A DNA stretch of 51,729 nt, from contig OMUK01000052.1 in the NCBI GenBank assembly GCA_900314215.1, forward strand, positions 1-51,729, written 5' to 3'. The notes under the pieces are model-generated. The model was not told where the DNA came from and ran no database searches. It saw nothing but the letters and a program-made list of their open reading frames with translations. The stretch comes from an uncultured Prevotellaceae bacterium (GTDB taxonomy: Bacteria; Bacteroidota; Bacteroidia; Bacteroidales; Muribaculaceae). This document shows positions 35,365-45,200 of this stretch, piece by piece. The position numbers were made by a program, and so were the translations under genes. How positions within the stretch are numbered: the stretch's first letter is position 1; each line of letters starts with the position of its first letter.

Positions 35365-35406
35365 CAACAATTTAAAGATTAGCAAACGCTTAACACTCAT
35401 TATTGC

Positions 35407-37860
35407 ATGAAAATCAAGCATATCATTCCTGTGCTGGCACTCCTGTGCATGAGCGCACATGGCCATGCCGCTGCCCCGCGCCAGGTGGTAGACCTCGACT
35501 CGTGGCAGTTTTCGCGCGACAGCATCCACTGGCAGCGTGTGTCGGTTCCTCACGACTGGGCCATCGCCGGCCCGTTTGACAAAAAATGGGACCTGCAAAA
35601 CGTGGCCATCGAGCAAAACGGCGAGACTGCCAAGACCGAGAAGAGCGGCCGCTCGGGCGCCCTGCCCTGGCTGGGCAAGGGATACTACACCACCAGCGTG
35701 AACATCGCCCCCAAGGCCGACCAGCACGTGGTGCTCAACTTCGACGGCGCCATGGCCGAGCCCACCGTCTATGTCAACGGCCACCGGGCCGGCGGTTGGG
35801 CCTATGGCTACACGCCATTCCGTGTCGACATCACGCCTTATGTGACGGCTGGCGACAACCGCATCGACGTGTCGCTCGACAACGTGGAGGAGAGCAGCCG
35901 CTGGTATCCCGGCGCAGGCCTCTACCGCCCCGTCAGCCTCGAGGTGATGCCCGAGGCTCACATCGACCTGTGGAAGACAGCCTTCGTCACCGAGCGGGCC
36001 AGCGCACAGCGGGCCACAGTATCCTGGACGGTGGGCTATGAGGGCAAGCGCCCGCGAGAGATGTGGCTCTACCTGAGTGTGAAAGACGCCCAGGGCAATG
36101 TGGTGAGCAACAGCAATGTTGCAGTCGATGCGGGCACCGGCGGCACGACCACGGGCAAGCTCACTGTCGACAATCCCAAGCTGTGGAGCCCCGAGACGCC
36201 CTATCTGTACACCATCGACTTGACGCTGCGCGACAGCAACGGCGTCGTCGACCAGCAGTCGTTGAAGACCGGCATCCGCACCATCGCGATCGACTCCCTG
36301 CACGGCTTCCAGCTCAATGGCGTGAGCCGCAAGATCAAGGGCGTGTGCCTGCACCACGACCTGGGCCCGCTGGGTGCAGCGCTCAACAAGGCCGCCCTCA
36401 TACGCCAGGTGAAGCAGCTCAAGGACATGGGCGCCGATGCCATACGCACCTCGCACAACCCGCCCTCGCAGATGCAGATGCAGGTGTGCGACTCGCTGGG
36501 CATGATGGTCATGGCCGAAAGTTTCGACATGTGGATATATCCCAAGTGCAAGAATGGCTATGCCCGCTTCTTCAAGGAGTGGAGCGACCGCGATATCACC
36601 AATCTCATCGAGGCCAACCGCAACCACCCGTCGATAGTGATGTGGAGCATAGGCAACGAGATACCCGAGCAGTGGAGCTACGAGGGCCGGGTGATAGCCG
36701 AGCACCTGCAGAACCTGTGCCACAAGCTCGACCCCAGCCGCCCCGTGACCCAGGGCATGGACCGCGCCGACGAGGCGTTGCACTCGGGCTTTGCCCAGGT
36801 GATGGACGTGCCAGGCTTCAACTACCGCGTTTATAAGTACGACCGCAACATGCGGCAACTGCACACGGGCTTCCTGCTGGGCTCAGAAACGGCGTCGACG
36901 GTGAGCAGCCGCGGTGTGTATCACTTCCCCGTGGAGTGGGGCGTGGTCAAGGCCGCGAGCGACGGCCAGTGCTCAAGCTACGACGTGAACTGGTGCTCGT
37001 GGAGCAATCTGCCCGAGGAAGACTTCATTGCCCAGGAGGACAAACGCTACACCATAGGCCAGTTTGTGTGGACGGGCTACGACTACCTGGGCGAGCCCTC
37101 GCCCTACGACGAGTACTGGCCCAGCCGCAGCAGCTACTTCGGCATCATGGACCTGGCCGGACTGCCCAAGGACCGCTACTACCTGTACCGCTCGGTGTGG
37201 AACACGCGCGACCACACCCTGCACATCCTGCCCCACTGGACGTGGCCGGGACGCGAGGGACAGGTGACGCCCGTCTACGTCTACACCAGCTATCCCGAGG
37301 CCGAGCTCTACATCAACGGCAAGTCGCAGGGCCGCCTCAAGAAGCAATCGGGCCTGAAGGTCGACAACCAGCACCCCTCAACCCCCGAGGAGGCCAAGCT
37401 GCGTGCCACCCGCTACCGCCTGATGTGGGACAACGTGCGCTATGAGCCCGGCGAGGTGAAAGTGGTGGCCTACGACAGCGCGGGCCACCAAGCCGCCCAG
37501 GCGGTGGTGCGCACCGCGGGCAAGGCCCATGCCATCAAGCTCGAGAACGACCGCGCCTGGCTCAAAGCCGACGGCAACGACCTGGCCTACATCACCGTGA
37601 GCCTCGTCGACGCCCGGGGTACCGAGCTGCCTCAGGCCGACGACGAGATGCAGGTGACCGTGACAGGCGCAGGCCAGCTGCGCGCCATGTGCAACGGCGA
37701 CGCCACCTCGCTCGAGTCGTTTGCCCAGCCCAGGATGAAGCTCTTCGGCGGCAAGCTCGTGGTCACCGTGCAGGCCGGCACCAAGCAGGGTGCCATCCAC
37801 ATCAAGGTGACAGATGCCCGCACCGGCCTCACCCGGCAGCTCACCCTGCCCGTGAAATAG
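35407..37860 (+). CDS. Glycoside hydrolase family 2 (beta-galactosidase-like), exported
   Basis: An 817-residue secreted or periplasmic glycosidase with a signal peptide (about 1-22, ending HAAA). The jelly-roll sugar-binding domain begins VPHDWAIAGPFD and has GKGYYTTSVNI; an Ig-like domain and the TIM-barrel catalytic domain (about 295-610) follow. The acid/base glutamate is E418 in MWSIGNEIPEQW and the nucleophile is E494 in LLGSETAST. C-terminal Ig-like domains end the protein, including a DUF4982-like stretch (VYVYTSYPEAELYINGKSQG). Bacteroidetes enzymes of this shape act on beta-galactosides, beta-glucuronides or related exo-linkages; the substrate cannot be fixed. It stands alone, without a SusC/SusD pair nearby. 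Confidence 0.92.
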   Translation: MKIKHIIPVLALLCMSAHGHAAAPRQVVDLDSWQFSRDSIHWQRVSVPHDWAIAGPFDKKWDLQNVAIEQNGETAKTEKSGRSGALPWLGKGYYTTSVNIAPKADQHVVLNFDGAMAEPTVYVNGHRAGGWAYGYTPFRVDITPYVTAGDNRIDVSLDNVEESSRWYPGAGLYRPVSLEVMPEAHIDLWKTAFVTERASAQRATVSWTVGYEGKRPREMWLYLSVKDAQGNVVSNSNVAVDAGTGGTTTGKLTVDNPKLWSPETPYLYTIDLTLRDSNGVVDQQSLKTGIRTIAIDSLHGFQLNGVSRKIKGVCLHHDLGPLGAALNKAALIRQVKQLKDMGADAIRTSHNPPSQMQMQVCDSLGMMVMAESFDMWIYPKCKNGYARFFKEWSDRDITNLIEANRNHPSIVMWSIGNEIPEQWSYEGRVIAEHLQNLCHKLDPSRPVTQGMDRADEALHSGFAQVMDVPGFNYRVYKYDRNMRQLHTGFLLGSETASTVSSRGVYHFPVEWGVVKAASDGQCSSYDVNWCSWSNLPEEDFIAQEDKRYTIGQFVWTGYDYLGEPSPYDEYWPSRSSYFGIMDLAGLPKDRYYLYRSVWNTRDHTLHILPHWTWPGREGQVTPVYVYTSYPEAELYINGKSQGRLKKQSGLKVDNQHPSTPEEAKLRATRYRLMWDNVRYEPGEVKVVAYDSAGHQAAQAVVRTAGKAHAIKLENDRAWLKADGNDLAYITVSLVDARGTELPQADDEMQVTVTGAGQLRAMCNGDATSLESFAQPRMKLFGGKLVVTVQAGTKQGAIHIKVTDARTGLTRQLTLPVK

Positions 37861-37904
37861 CGCCTCACGTCTCCCCCAAGTTTTTGGGCTGAAAATAGCG
37901 CAAC

Positions 37905-37936
37905 ATTGCGTAGTTTTGGAAATTTGTGTAATTTTG
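37905..37936 (+). promoter_or_regulatory. Promoter of the yfhO-methyltransferase-GT11 cluster
   Basis: ATTG (37905-37908) and TAATTTTG (37929-37936) are spaced by 20 bp. Transcription from about 37943 leaves a 32-nt leader before the ATG at 37975. A weak hairpin (CCCAA/TTGGG at 37875-37888) after the GH2 stop lacks a T-run at its end. Confidence 0.6.
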
Positions 37937-37974
37937 AGCAAAATTTCGGCAAGAAAAAAATCAAACTCACATAA

Positions 37975-40617
37975 ATGGAAAGCAATCAGCAGAACAAAAG
38001 CCTATTTGGCATAGTAAAGGTGAAAAATCTCATCACCTTTGTGATTTCGATACTCGTCTTTTTCGTGATATCGTGGATATACTTCGCTCCCAACGACTTC
38101 AATGGCGACGTGATGCAGCAAGACGACATGACCGCCGGTCTTGCCAACGGCCACGAGGCCTCGCAGTATCACGACAAGACTGGCGAGGACACCCGCTGGA
38201 CCGACGCCCTATTTGGCGGCATGCCCACCTTCCAAATCTCGCCCAGCTACAGCAGCAGCAAGATACTTGGCAAGATTGCCAACGTGTACTCGCTCAAGTT
38301 CTTGGGCGTGCCCGAATACGTGAGCTGGCTCTTCATGCTCATGCTCGGCTTCTTCATCTTGATGCTCGCCTTCGACATGAAGTGGTACTATGCCGTGCTG
38401 GGCGCTATCGGGTACGGCTTCTCGAGCTACTTCTTCATCATCATGGGAGCAGGCCACATATGGAAACTGCTCACCCTGTGCTACATCCCGCCCACAATAG
38501 CCGGCGTGGTGATGTGCTACCGCGGCAAGTGGCTGGGCGGAGCCGCCGTGACGGCACTCTTCGCCGCCCTGCAGCTCATGAGCAATCACGTGCAGATGAC
38601 CTACTACTCGGGCTTCATCATGATAGCGCTCGTGATCGCCTACCTGTGCAAAGCCATCAAGGACAAGAAAATAGCCGCCTGGGCTGTGGCAACGCTCGCC
38701 CTGGCAGTGGCCGGCGGCCTGGCCATCGTGGCCAACGCCCCCAACCTGTACTTGAGCAACAAGTACGCCAAGGAGACCATGCGCGGCGGCCACAGCGACC
38801 TCACCCCCATCAAGGGCGAGAAGAAGCAGGCCGAAACCAACAACAACGGCGGCCTCGACCGCGACTACATCAACATGTGGAGCTATGGCAAGGGGGAGAC
38901 CTTCACCCTGATGGTGCCCAACGTGAAGGGCGGCGCCTCGCTCAAGCCCACCCGCGACGAGAACAACCCCAGCAAGATTGTGAACGTGCCCATGACTCTC
39001 GACAAGACGTCGAAATTTGAGTCGATGGACAACAATGGCGACTTCGACGACCAGGCGGGCCAAGTCAACCGTCAGGCGCTGCAATACTTCACCCAGTACT
39101 TTGGCGACCAGCCCATGACCAACGGCCCGGTATATGTGGGCGCGCTCATATGCGTGCTATTCCTGCTGGGCTGCATCGTGGTGAAAGGCCCTGTGAAGTG
39201 GGGCCTGCTGGCAGTCACCGTGCTCTCGATCCTGCTCTCGTGGGGCGGCAATTTCACCGGATTCACCGATCTTTTTGTCAATTACTTCCCGCTCTACAAC
39301 AAGTTCCGCACCCCGTCGAGCATCCTTATCATCGCCGAGATCACCATGCCGCTGCTGGCAGCCCTGGGCACCTACAAGATGTTTACCGAGAAAGACTTCT
39401 TGACCCGCCACAAGCGGGCGCTCTACGCCTCGTTTGGCGTGGGGGCCGGCCTGTGCCTGCTCTTTGCCATCTTCCCCAGCATCTTTGGCAACATGCCCGA
39501 GCGTGACCGCGGCACGCTGGCCCAGATTGCCAGCCAGCTGGGCGGCCAGGAGCCGGCGGGCCTGCGCTCGGCCATCAACACGATACGACTCTCGCTGGTG
39601 AGCAGCGACGCATGGCGCTCGCTGGGCTTCATCGTGGTGGGCTTCGCAATATGCCTGGCTTATCTCAAGGGCTGGTTTAAGGCTCCCGCAGCCGCTCCCA
39701 CCCTGGCAATCGCCGCCGTGGTGCTCGTCGACATGTACTTGGTCAACAAGCGCTACATCGACAGCGACTCGTTTGTGGCCAAAGACGACATTCCCGCTGT
39801 GCAAATCCAGGCCACCCAGGCCGATAAGCAGATACTGCGCGACAAGAGCAACTACCGCGTGCTCGACGTGCAAAACTTCACGTCGGCTACCCCATCCTAC
39901 TACCACAAGACTGTGGGCGGCTATCATCCTGCCAAACTGGCCCGCTACAACGACCTCATCGACCGCCAGCTCACCAAGGGCAACCAGCTCAACATCCCGC
40001 AGTCGCCTCAAGGCGGCATCGAGTTCAACAAGATGGGCGTGTGGAACATGCTCAACACCAAGTATATCAAGGCCGACGACAAGACGGTGATCACCAACCC
40101 CGCCGCCTGCGGCAATGGCTGGTTTGTCGACTCCATCACCTATGTGCCCAACGCCGACAAGGAGATGGCATTTCTCGACAACTTCAACCCCAAGACCAGC
40201 GCCGTGGCCGACCAGCAATTCAGCAAAGTGCTGGGCCAAGCGAAGCCTGTGAGCCCTGGCGACACCATCATCGAGACCAGCTACGAGCCCAATGAGCTCA
40301 AGTTTAAGAGCCACAGCGCCAAGGGCGGCCTGGCCGTGTTCAGCGAGATTTACTTCCCCTGGGGCTGGAAAGCCACTGTCGACGGCAAACCCGTGGAGCT
40401 GGGCCGCGTGAACTATGTGCTGCGCGCCATGCAGGTGCCTGCCGGCGACCACACCATCGTGATGACCTTCAAGCCCGACGAGGTGACCAAGACCAACGGC
40501 CTAGCCACCGGCGCCATCGTGGCCATACTGGTGCTTGTGGTGGTTGCCGTAGGTGCCAATGTGGTGAAGTCGCGCCGCAAGCAGGGCACAGCCCCCGAGC
40601 CATCAACCAAAGCCTAA
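37975..40617 (+). CDS. YfhO-family polytopic membrane protein
   Basis: An 880-residue inner-membrane protein. It has an N-terminal helix (about 17-36), a first extracytoplasmic loop with NDFNGDVMQQDD and GEDTRWTDALFGGMPTF, then about ten further helices, a long extracytoplasmic domain in the last third (NLDV/TPSYYHKTVGGYHPAKLARYND-type stretch), and a final helix near 848-868 followed by a basic tail. This order and the 'GGMPTFQ' and 'VGGYHPAKL' patterns fit Bacteroidetes YfhO proteins, relatives of GT-C glycosyltransferases. In Firmicutes YfhO proteins help glycosylate cell-wall polymers; the Bacteroidetes role is not established. Two genes follow at 15 and 12 bp, one of them a glycosyltransferase relative, so a role in surface glycan modification is plausible. 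Confidence 0.87.
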   Translation: MESNQQNKSLFGIVKVKNLITFVISILVFFVISWIYFAPNDFNGDVMQQDDMTAGLANGHEASQYHDKTGEDTRWTDALFGGMPTFQISPSYSSSKILGKIANVYSLKFLGVPEYVSWLFMLMLGFFILMLAFDMKWYYAVLGAIGYGFSSYFFIIMGAGHIWKLLTLCYIPPTIAGVVMCYRGKWLGGAAVTALFAALQLMSNHVQMTYYSGFIMIALVIAYLCKAIKDKKIAAWAVATLALAVAGGLAIVANAPNLYLSNKYAKETMRGGHSDLTPIKGEKKQAETNNNGGLDRDYINMWSYGKGETFTLMVPNVKGGASLKPTRDENNPSKIVNVPMTLDKTSKFESMDNNGDFDDQAGQVNRQALQYFTQYFGDQPMTNGPVYVGALICVLFLLGCIVVKGPVKWGLLAVTVLSILLSWGGNFTGFTDLFVNYFPLYNKFRTPSSILIIAEITMPLLAALGTYKMFTEKDFLTRHKRALYASFGVGAGLCLLFAIFPSIFGNMPERDRGTLAQIASQLGGQEPAGLRSAINTIRLSLVSSDAWRSLGFIVVGFAICLAYLKGWFKAPAAAPTLAIAAVVLVDMYLVNKRYIDSDSFVAKDDIPAVQIQATQADKQILRDKSNYRVLDVQNFTSATPSYYHKTVGGYHPAKLARYNDLIDRQLTKGNQLNIPQSPQGGIEFNKMGVWNMLNTKYIKADDKTVITNPAACGNGWFVDSITYVPNADKEMAFLDNFNPKTSAVADQQFSKVLGQAKPVSPGDTIIETSYEPNELKFKSHSAKGGLAVFSEIYFPWGWKATVDGKPVELGRVNYVLRAMQVPAGDHTIVMTFKPDEVTKTNGLATGAIVAILVLVVVAVGANVVKSRRKQGTAPEPSTKA

Positions 40618-40632
40618 CCCCGCAACAGCATC

Positions 40633-41352
40633 ATGGGGCGCATCTATAGATTCAGAACTGCATTGAGCCGGCACCACCGTAGTGCCGGCTTTGGCATTCA
40701 CTCGCCGTTTGCCTTCAACTTTGTGTGCAACGTGCTGGGCGAGCGTCTGCCCTATTACAGCTATGAGCGCATCGACGCCCTGCGCCAGCACGTGATCGAC
40801 GCCACGCGCCACCACCTGCGCCATCCGCGCGTGATATCGCGCAAAAATGCCAAGATGCTCTTCCGCATCGTCAACTACTTCAATCCCCGCCACATCGTGC
40901 AATTTGGCACGAGATATGGCATCTCGGCCACCTGCATGCTGCTGCCGGCAAGCAGCTCGCGCCTCTACCTCTACGAGCCGCAACTGGGCGAGCACCCGGT
41001 GGTAATCGACGTGCTCAAGCCCTATAGCGACCGCATCGAGCACTCGGGCAGCGCCAGCGCAGTCATCGCGCATTATCAGGCAGCCCGCGGCAAGGAGGAG
41101 CGCCACTTTGCACTCGTCAACGATATCCCCGATGAATCCGACTACGAAACAATCGAGCATTTTCTCTACTCGGTGATTGAGAGCGAGGGGGTGATCATCA
41201 TGCGCAACTTGAGCAAAGACAAGCGATTGTGGCAACTGTGGCAAGACTGCGAGCGCCATGCCCAGCGTGGACAAAGCTTCACCAACGAAAAAATCGGAAT
41301 TATCGTAGCCACAGCCAAGCTCCCTCTCGAGAATTTCTACCTGTGGTTTTAA
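40633..41352 (+). CDS. Class I SAM-methyltransferase-like protein
   Basis: A 239-residue cytosolic protein. The N-terminal pattern RFRTALSRHHRSAGFGIHSPFAF is shared by a Bacteroidetes group of methyltransferase-like proteins. The Rossmann region has IVQFGTRYGISATCML (about 89-104), in place of the usual E/D-x-G-x-G-x-G, then LYLYEP with the acidic residue expected at the end of strand two. The nucleotide site is therefore recognisable but altered (F-G-T-R-Y-G), so methyl transfer is likely but not certain. The substrate is unknown. The gene lies 15 bp after yfhO and 12 bp before the GT11-like gene, suggesting a common pathway. Confidence 0.72.
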   Translation: MGRIYRFRTALSRHHRSAGFGIHSPFAFNFVCNVLGERLPYYSYERIDALRQHVIDATRHHLRHPRVISRKNAKMLFRIVNYFNPRHIVQFGTRYGISATCMLLPASSSRLYLYEPQLGEHPVVIDVLKPYSDRIEHSGSASAVIAHYQAARGKEERHFALVNDIPDESDYETIEHFLYSVIESEGVIIMRNLSKDKRLWQLWQDCERHAQRGQSFTNEKIGIIVATAKLPLENFYLWF

Positions 41353-41364
41353 TGCCAATAAGAG

Positions 41365-42189
41365 ATGAATATCGTAAAAATAAGCGGCAGCACCGCCCAG
41401 CAAATGTTTCAATACGCCTTCTACCTGGAGTTGCACCAGCACGACAGCGAGGCACGCCTCGATGTGCCCGACGGCAAGTGGATACAGGCACAATTCCGTC
41501 TGCCCTATTTCCTCAAGGCTACACCCGAGCAGCTGGCACGCTTCGGCCGCGGCAGCTTGAAGAGCCGCCTGCTGTCGAAGCTCAAAAAAACCGATGGAAT
41601 CGTCTTCAAGGAGACTGCGGAATTGCGCTACAACAAGAAAATATTCGATAAAACCGACACTTACTTCGACGGCAACTGGCAAAGCGAGAAATATTTCCAG
41701 TCGGCAGCCCAGGAGATACGAGAGGCCTTCTCGGTGCCCGCCAAGTTGCTGCCTGCACGATCGCAAAGCATGGTCAACATGCTCGACCAGGGCAAAACGG
41801 TGGTGATGCACATCCACAACCCGCAGAGCAAGGAGTGCACCTGCACGCCCGACTACTACAACTGGGCCATAGCCAGCGTGCTCGCCGCCGAGAGCCAAGC
41901 CCACTTCTACGTGTTCACCACCAGCGTGGACTGGGCCAAGGAGCACCTCAACTTCCAGGGCGCAAAACACGACATTGTGGGTTACCCGGCCAGCAGTGAG
42001 ACCTCGTTGCTGCCCTACCTGTACCACGCCCGCCACCACGTGATATGCAACACGCTCATCAGCTGGTGGGCCGCCTGGCTCAACCCCAATCCCGATAAAA
42101 TCGTGATTGCCCCCGACGTGTGGACTCCAGGCGCCGCGCCCAATCCCGACCTCATCCCCCTCTACTGGTCGACCATCCCCACCACCTGA
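41365..42189 (+). CDS. GT11 (alpha-1,2-fucosyltransferase)-like protein with altered motifs
   Basis: A 274-residue protein of the GT11 fold. Motif I is kept in its second half (AQQMFQYAFYLEL at 11-23) but the usual G-G-L-G-N start reads G-S-T-A-Q. The third region is well kept: CNTLISWWAAWLNPNPDKIVIAP matches the S-x-F-S-W-W-x-A-W-L region of fucosyltransferases. The donor-binding motif H-x-R-R-x-D-Y is replaced by HIHNPQSKEC, and the F-S-D-D stretch reads FTTSVDW. GDP-fucose use is therefore doubtful; the protein may use another donor, be inactive, or serve as a partner. It is last in the yfhO cluster and convergent with mfd. Confidence 0.75.
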   Translation: MNIVKISGSTAQQMFQYAFYLELHQHDSEARLDVPDGKWIQAQFRLPYFLKATPEQLARFGRGSLKSRLLSKLKKTDGIVFKETAELRYNKKIFDKTDTYFDGNWQSEKYFQSAAQEIREAFSVPAKLLPARSQSMVNMLDQGKTVVMHIHNPQSKECTCTPDYYNWAIASVLAAESQAHFYVFTTSVDWAKEHLNFQGAKHDIVGYPASSETSLLPYLYHARHHVICNTLISWWAAWLNPNPDKIVIAPDVWTPGAAPNPDLIPLYWSTIPTT

Positions 42190-42240
42190 CGCAACCTCTT
42201 AATTCTGACGGCTATAAGGGCAGCGCCCTGCCAGTGGCAT

Positions 42241-45200
42241 TTAGCTCACGGGCATCGTCTGGATAGTGCGCAGGATGTCGAGAGCTTGAAGCACGGTGGT
42301 GACATTGTCGATGCGGAAACTGCGCTTGCCATTCACCTCGCGTATCTTGCACCGCTTGGGGTTCTGTTGCAAGTAGCTCAAGATGCGGCCGAAGGCCTTC
42401 GACTGGTAATAGGCCACATTCTCGCTAGCCACAAAGTAGAGGTACATCTGGCCCTGCTTGAGGGCGATTTTCTCGATGCCCAGGGTGCGCGCCACGCGGC
42501 GCAGCGGCACGATGCGTATCAACTCCTTGCCCACGTCGGGTATCTCGCCGAAGCGGTCGCGCAAGCGTGCCTCAAATCCCTCCACCTCTTGCTGGCTCTC
42601 CATGCCGTCGAGTTCGCGATACAGATTGATGCGCTCGCTCTCCTGTGCCACATAGCTGGCGGGGAACATGAGCTCCATGTCGGTGTCGATGGTGCAGTCG
42701 CTCACATACTCGGTGTCTTCGCCCGAAATCTTCGATTCTTCGGCTTCTTGCTCGGCGAAAGTATCGGCGAATTCCTCGGTTTTCAACTCCAGCACGGCCT
42801 CCTTCAATATCTTCTGATAGGTTTCATAGCCCAAATCGGCGATGAAACCGCTCTGTTCGGCGCCCAGCAGGTTGCCGGCACCGCGTATGTCGAGGTCCTG
42901 CATGGCAATGTGTATGCCCGAGCCCAGGTCGCTGAAGCTCTCGATAGCCTGCAGGCGGCGACGTGCCACAGCGGTGAGGGGCTTGCCAGGCGGCACCATG
43001 AGGTAGCAGAATGCCTTGCGGTTGCTGCGCCCCACGCGGCCGCGCAGCTGGTGCAAGTCGCTCAGGCCGTAATTCTGGGCATTGTTGATGATGATGGTGT
43101 TCACATTGGGCATGTCGATGCCGCTCTCGATGATGGTGGTAGAGAGCAGCACGTCGTAGTCGTGGTTGTTGAAGGCGATGATGCGCTTCTCGAGCTCCTC
43201 GGGCGGCAACTGGCCGTGACCCACCACCACGCGGGCATCGGGCACCACGCGGTGTATCATGTTCTCGAGCGTGGGCAAGAGCTCGATGCGGTTGTTGACA
43301 AAAAACACCTGGCCGCCTCGCGAGAGTTCGAAGTTGATGGCCTCGCTCACGATGTCGTCGTCGAGCGTGCACACCGAGGTGAGGATGGGATAGCGGTTGG
43401 CTGGCGGCGTGGTGATGGCGCTCAAGTCGCGGGCGCCCATGAGCGAGAACTGCAGGGTGCGCGGTATGGGGGTGGCGCTCATGGTGAGGGTGTCGACGTT
43501 GGTCTTGAGCTGCTTGAGTTTCTCCTTGGTCGAGACGCCAAACTTCTGCTCCTCGTCGATCACCAGCAAGCCCAAGTCGTGAAATTTCACGCGCTTGCCT
43601 ATGAGCTTGTGGGTGCCGATGATGATGTCGATTTTGCCCGACTCGAGGTCGGCGAGCACCTGCTTCACCTCTTTGGGCTTGCGGGCACGGCTCAGGTAGT
43701 CGACACGCACGGGGAAGTCCCTGAGGCGCTCGGTGAAGGTGTGGTAGTGCTGGAAGGCGAGCACCGTGGTGGGCACCAGCACAGCCGTCTGCTTGCCGTC
43801 GACAGCCGCTTTGAAAGCGGCACGAATGGCCACCTCGGTCTTGCCGAAGCCCACATCGCCGCATATCAGGCGGTCCATGGGGCGCGGCTTCTCCATGTCG
43901 GCCTTCACGGCCTGGGTGGCTTTGAGCTGGTCGGGGGTGTCCTCGTAGATGAACGACGCCTCAAGCTCCTGCTGCAAGTAGCCGTCGGGGCTGAAGGCGA
44001 AGCCTTTCTCCTCGCGCCGCTTGGCATAGAGCTTGATCAGGTCGCGCGCTATATCCTTGAGTTTGCTCTTGGTGCGCGACTTCATCTTGTTCCACGCGCC
44101 GCTGCCCAACTTGCTCAATCGGGGTTCCACGCCCTCCTTGCCGCGATATTTCGACAGCTTGTGCAGGGCATGAATCGAGACAAAGATGATGTCGCCATTC
44201 TGGTAGATGAGTTTGATCATCTCCTGCATGGTGCCGTTGATCTTGGTGCGCACCAGGCCGCCAAACTTGCCGATACCGTGGTCCTCGTGCACGATGTAGT
44301 CGCCCACCTCGATAGAGTTGAGCTCCTTGATCGAGAGCGCCAACTTGCCGCTGCGGGCACGGTCGCTCTTGAGGCTATACTTGTGAAAGCGGTCGAAGAT
44401 TTGATGGTCGGTGAAGACGCACAGCCTGAGGTCGTCGTCGACGTAGCCCTCGTGCAGCGTCTTGCTCACCGGGGTGAAGGCGATCTTGTCGCCACGGTCG
44501 TCGAAGATGGTGCGCAAGCGCTCAATCTGCTTGGGCGAGTCGCTGAGTATCATGATCTTGTAGCCGCGCTCCATGAAGTTGTGGAACGACTCGCTGATGA
44601 GGTCGAAATTCTTGTGGAAAATGCCCTGAGGCGTGCAATGGTAGCGCAGCCTCACGTCGGCCTTGCCGGCACTCTCGCCATAGGCGAAGTCGAGGCGGCG
44701 AAAACCGTTGAGCTTCATCATGAAGGTGTCGACGTTCACCACCTTCTTCATGGCGTCGGGGTCGCCCTCGTCGGCCACCAGGGCGTTTTGCGACAGGGTT
44801 TCCTCGCTTATGGCCTTCACGCGGGTCTTGAGCCACTCCACGTCGCGGCACACGAGCACTGTGTCGTCCTGGATATACTCGAGCAGCGAGGTGCCCTGGT
44901 TGATGTCGCTGGCGTTGCTGTTGACTATCGAGATGCTGTCGAGCTTCTCGTCGCTGAGCTGGGTCTCGACGTTGAAGGTGCGCAAACTGTCGATCTCGTC
45001 GCCGAAGAAGTCGACGCGGTAGGGCAGCTCGTTGCTGTAGCTATACACGTCGAGAATACTGCCGCGCACGCTGAACTGGCCTGGCTCATACACGTAATCC
45101 ACCTCGTGGAAGCCAAAGTCGCGCAGCTTGGCGGCCGTCTCGGTGAGGTCGACGGTGGCACCCACTTGCAGGGTGATGGTGGTCTTGTCGACCACCTGGC

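Noticed and set aside
35356-36864. 502-residue open frame antisense to the GH2 gene
   Set aside because: The plus-strand frame has a signal peptide and both catalytic glutamates; the antisense product is low-complexity His/Val/Ala-rich.
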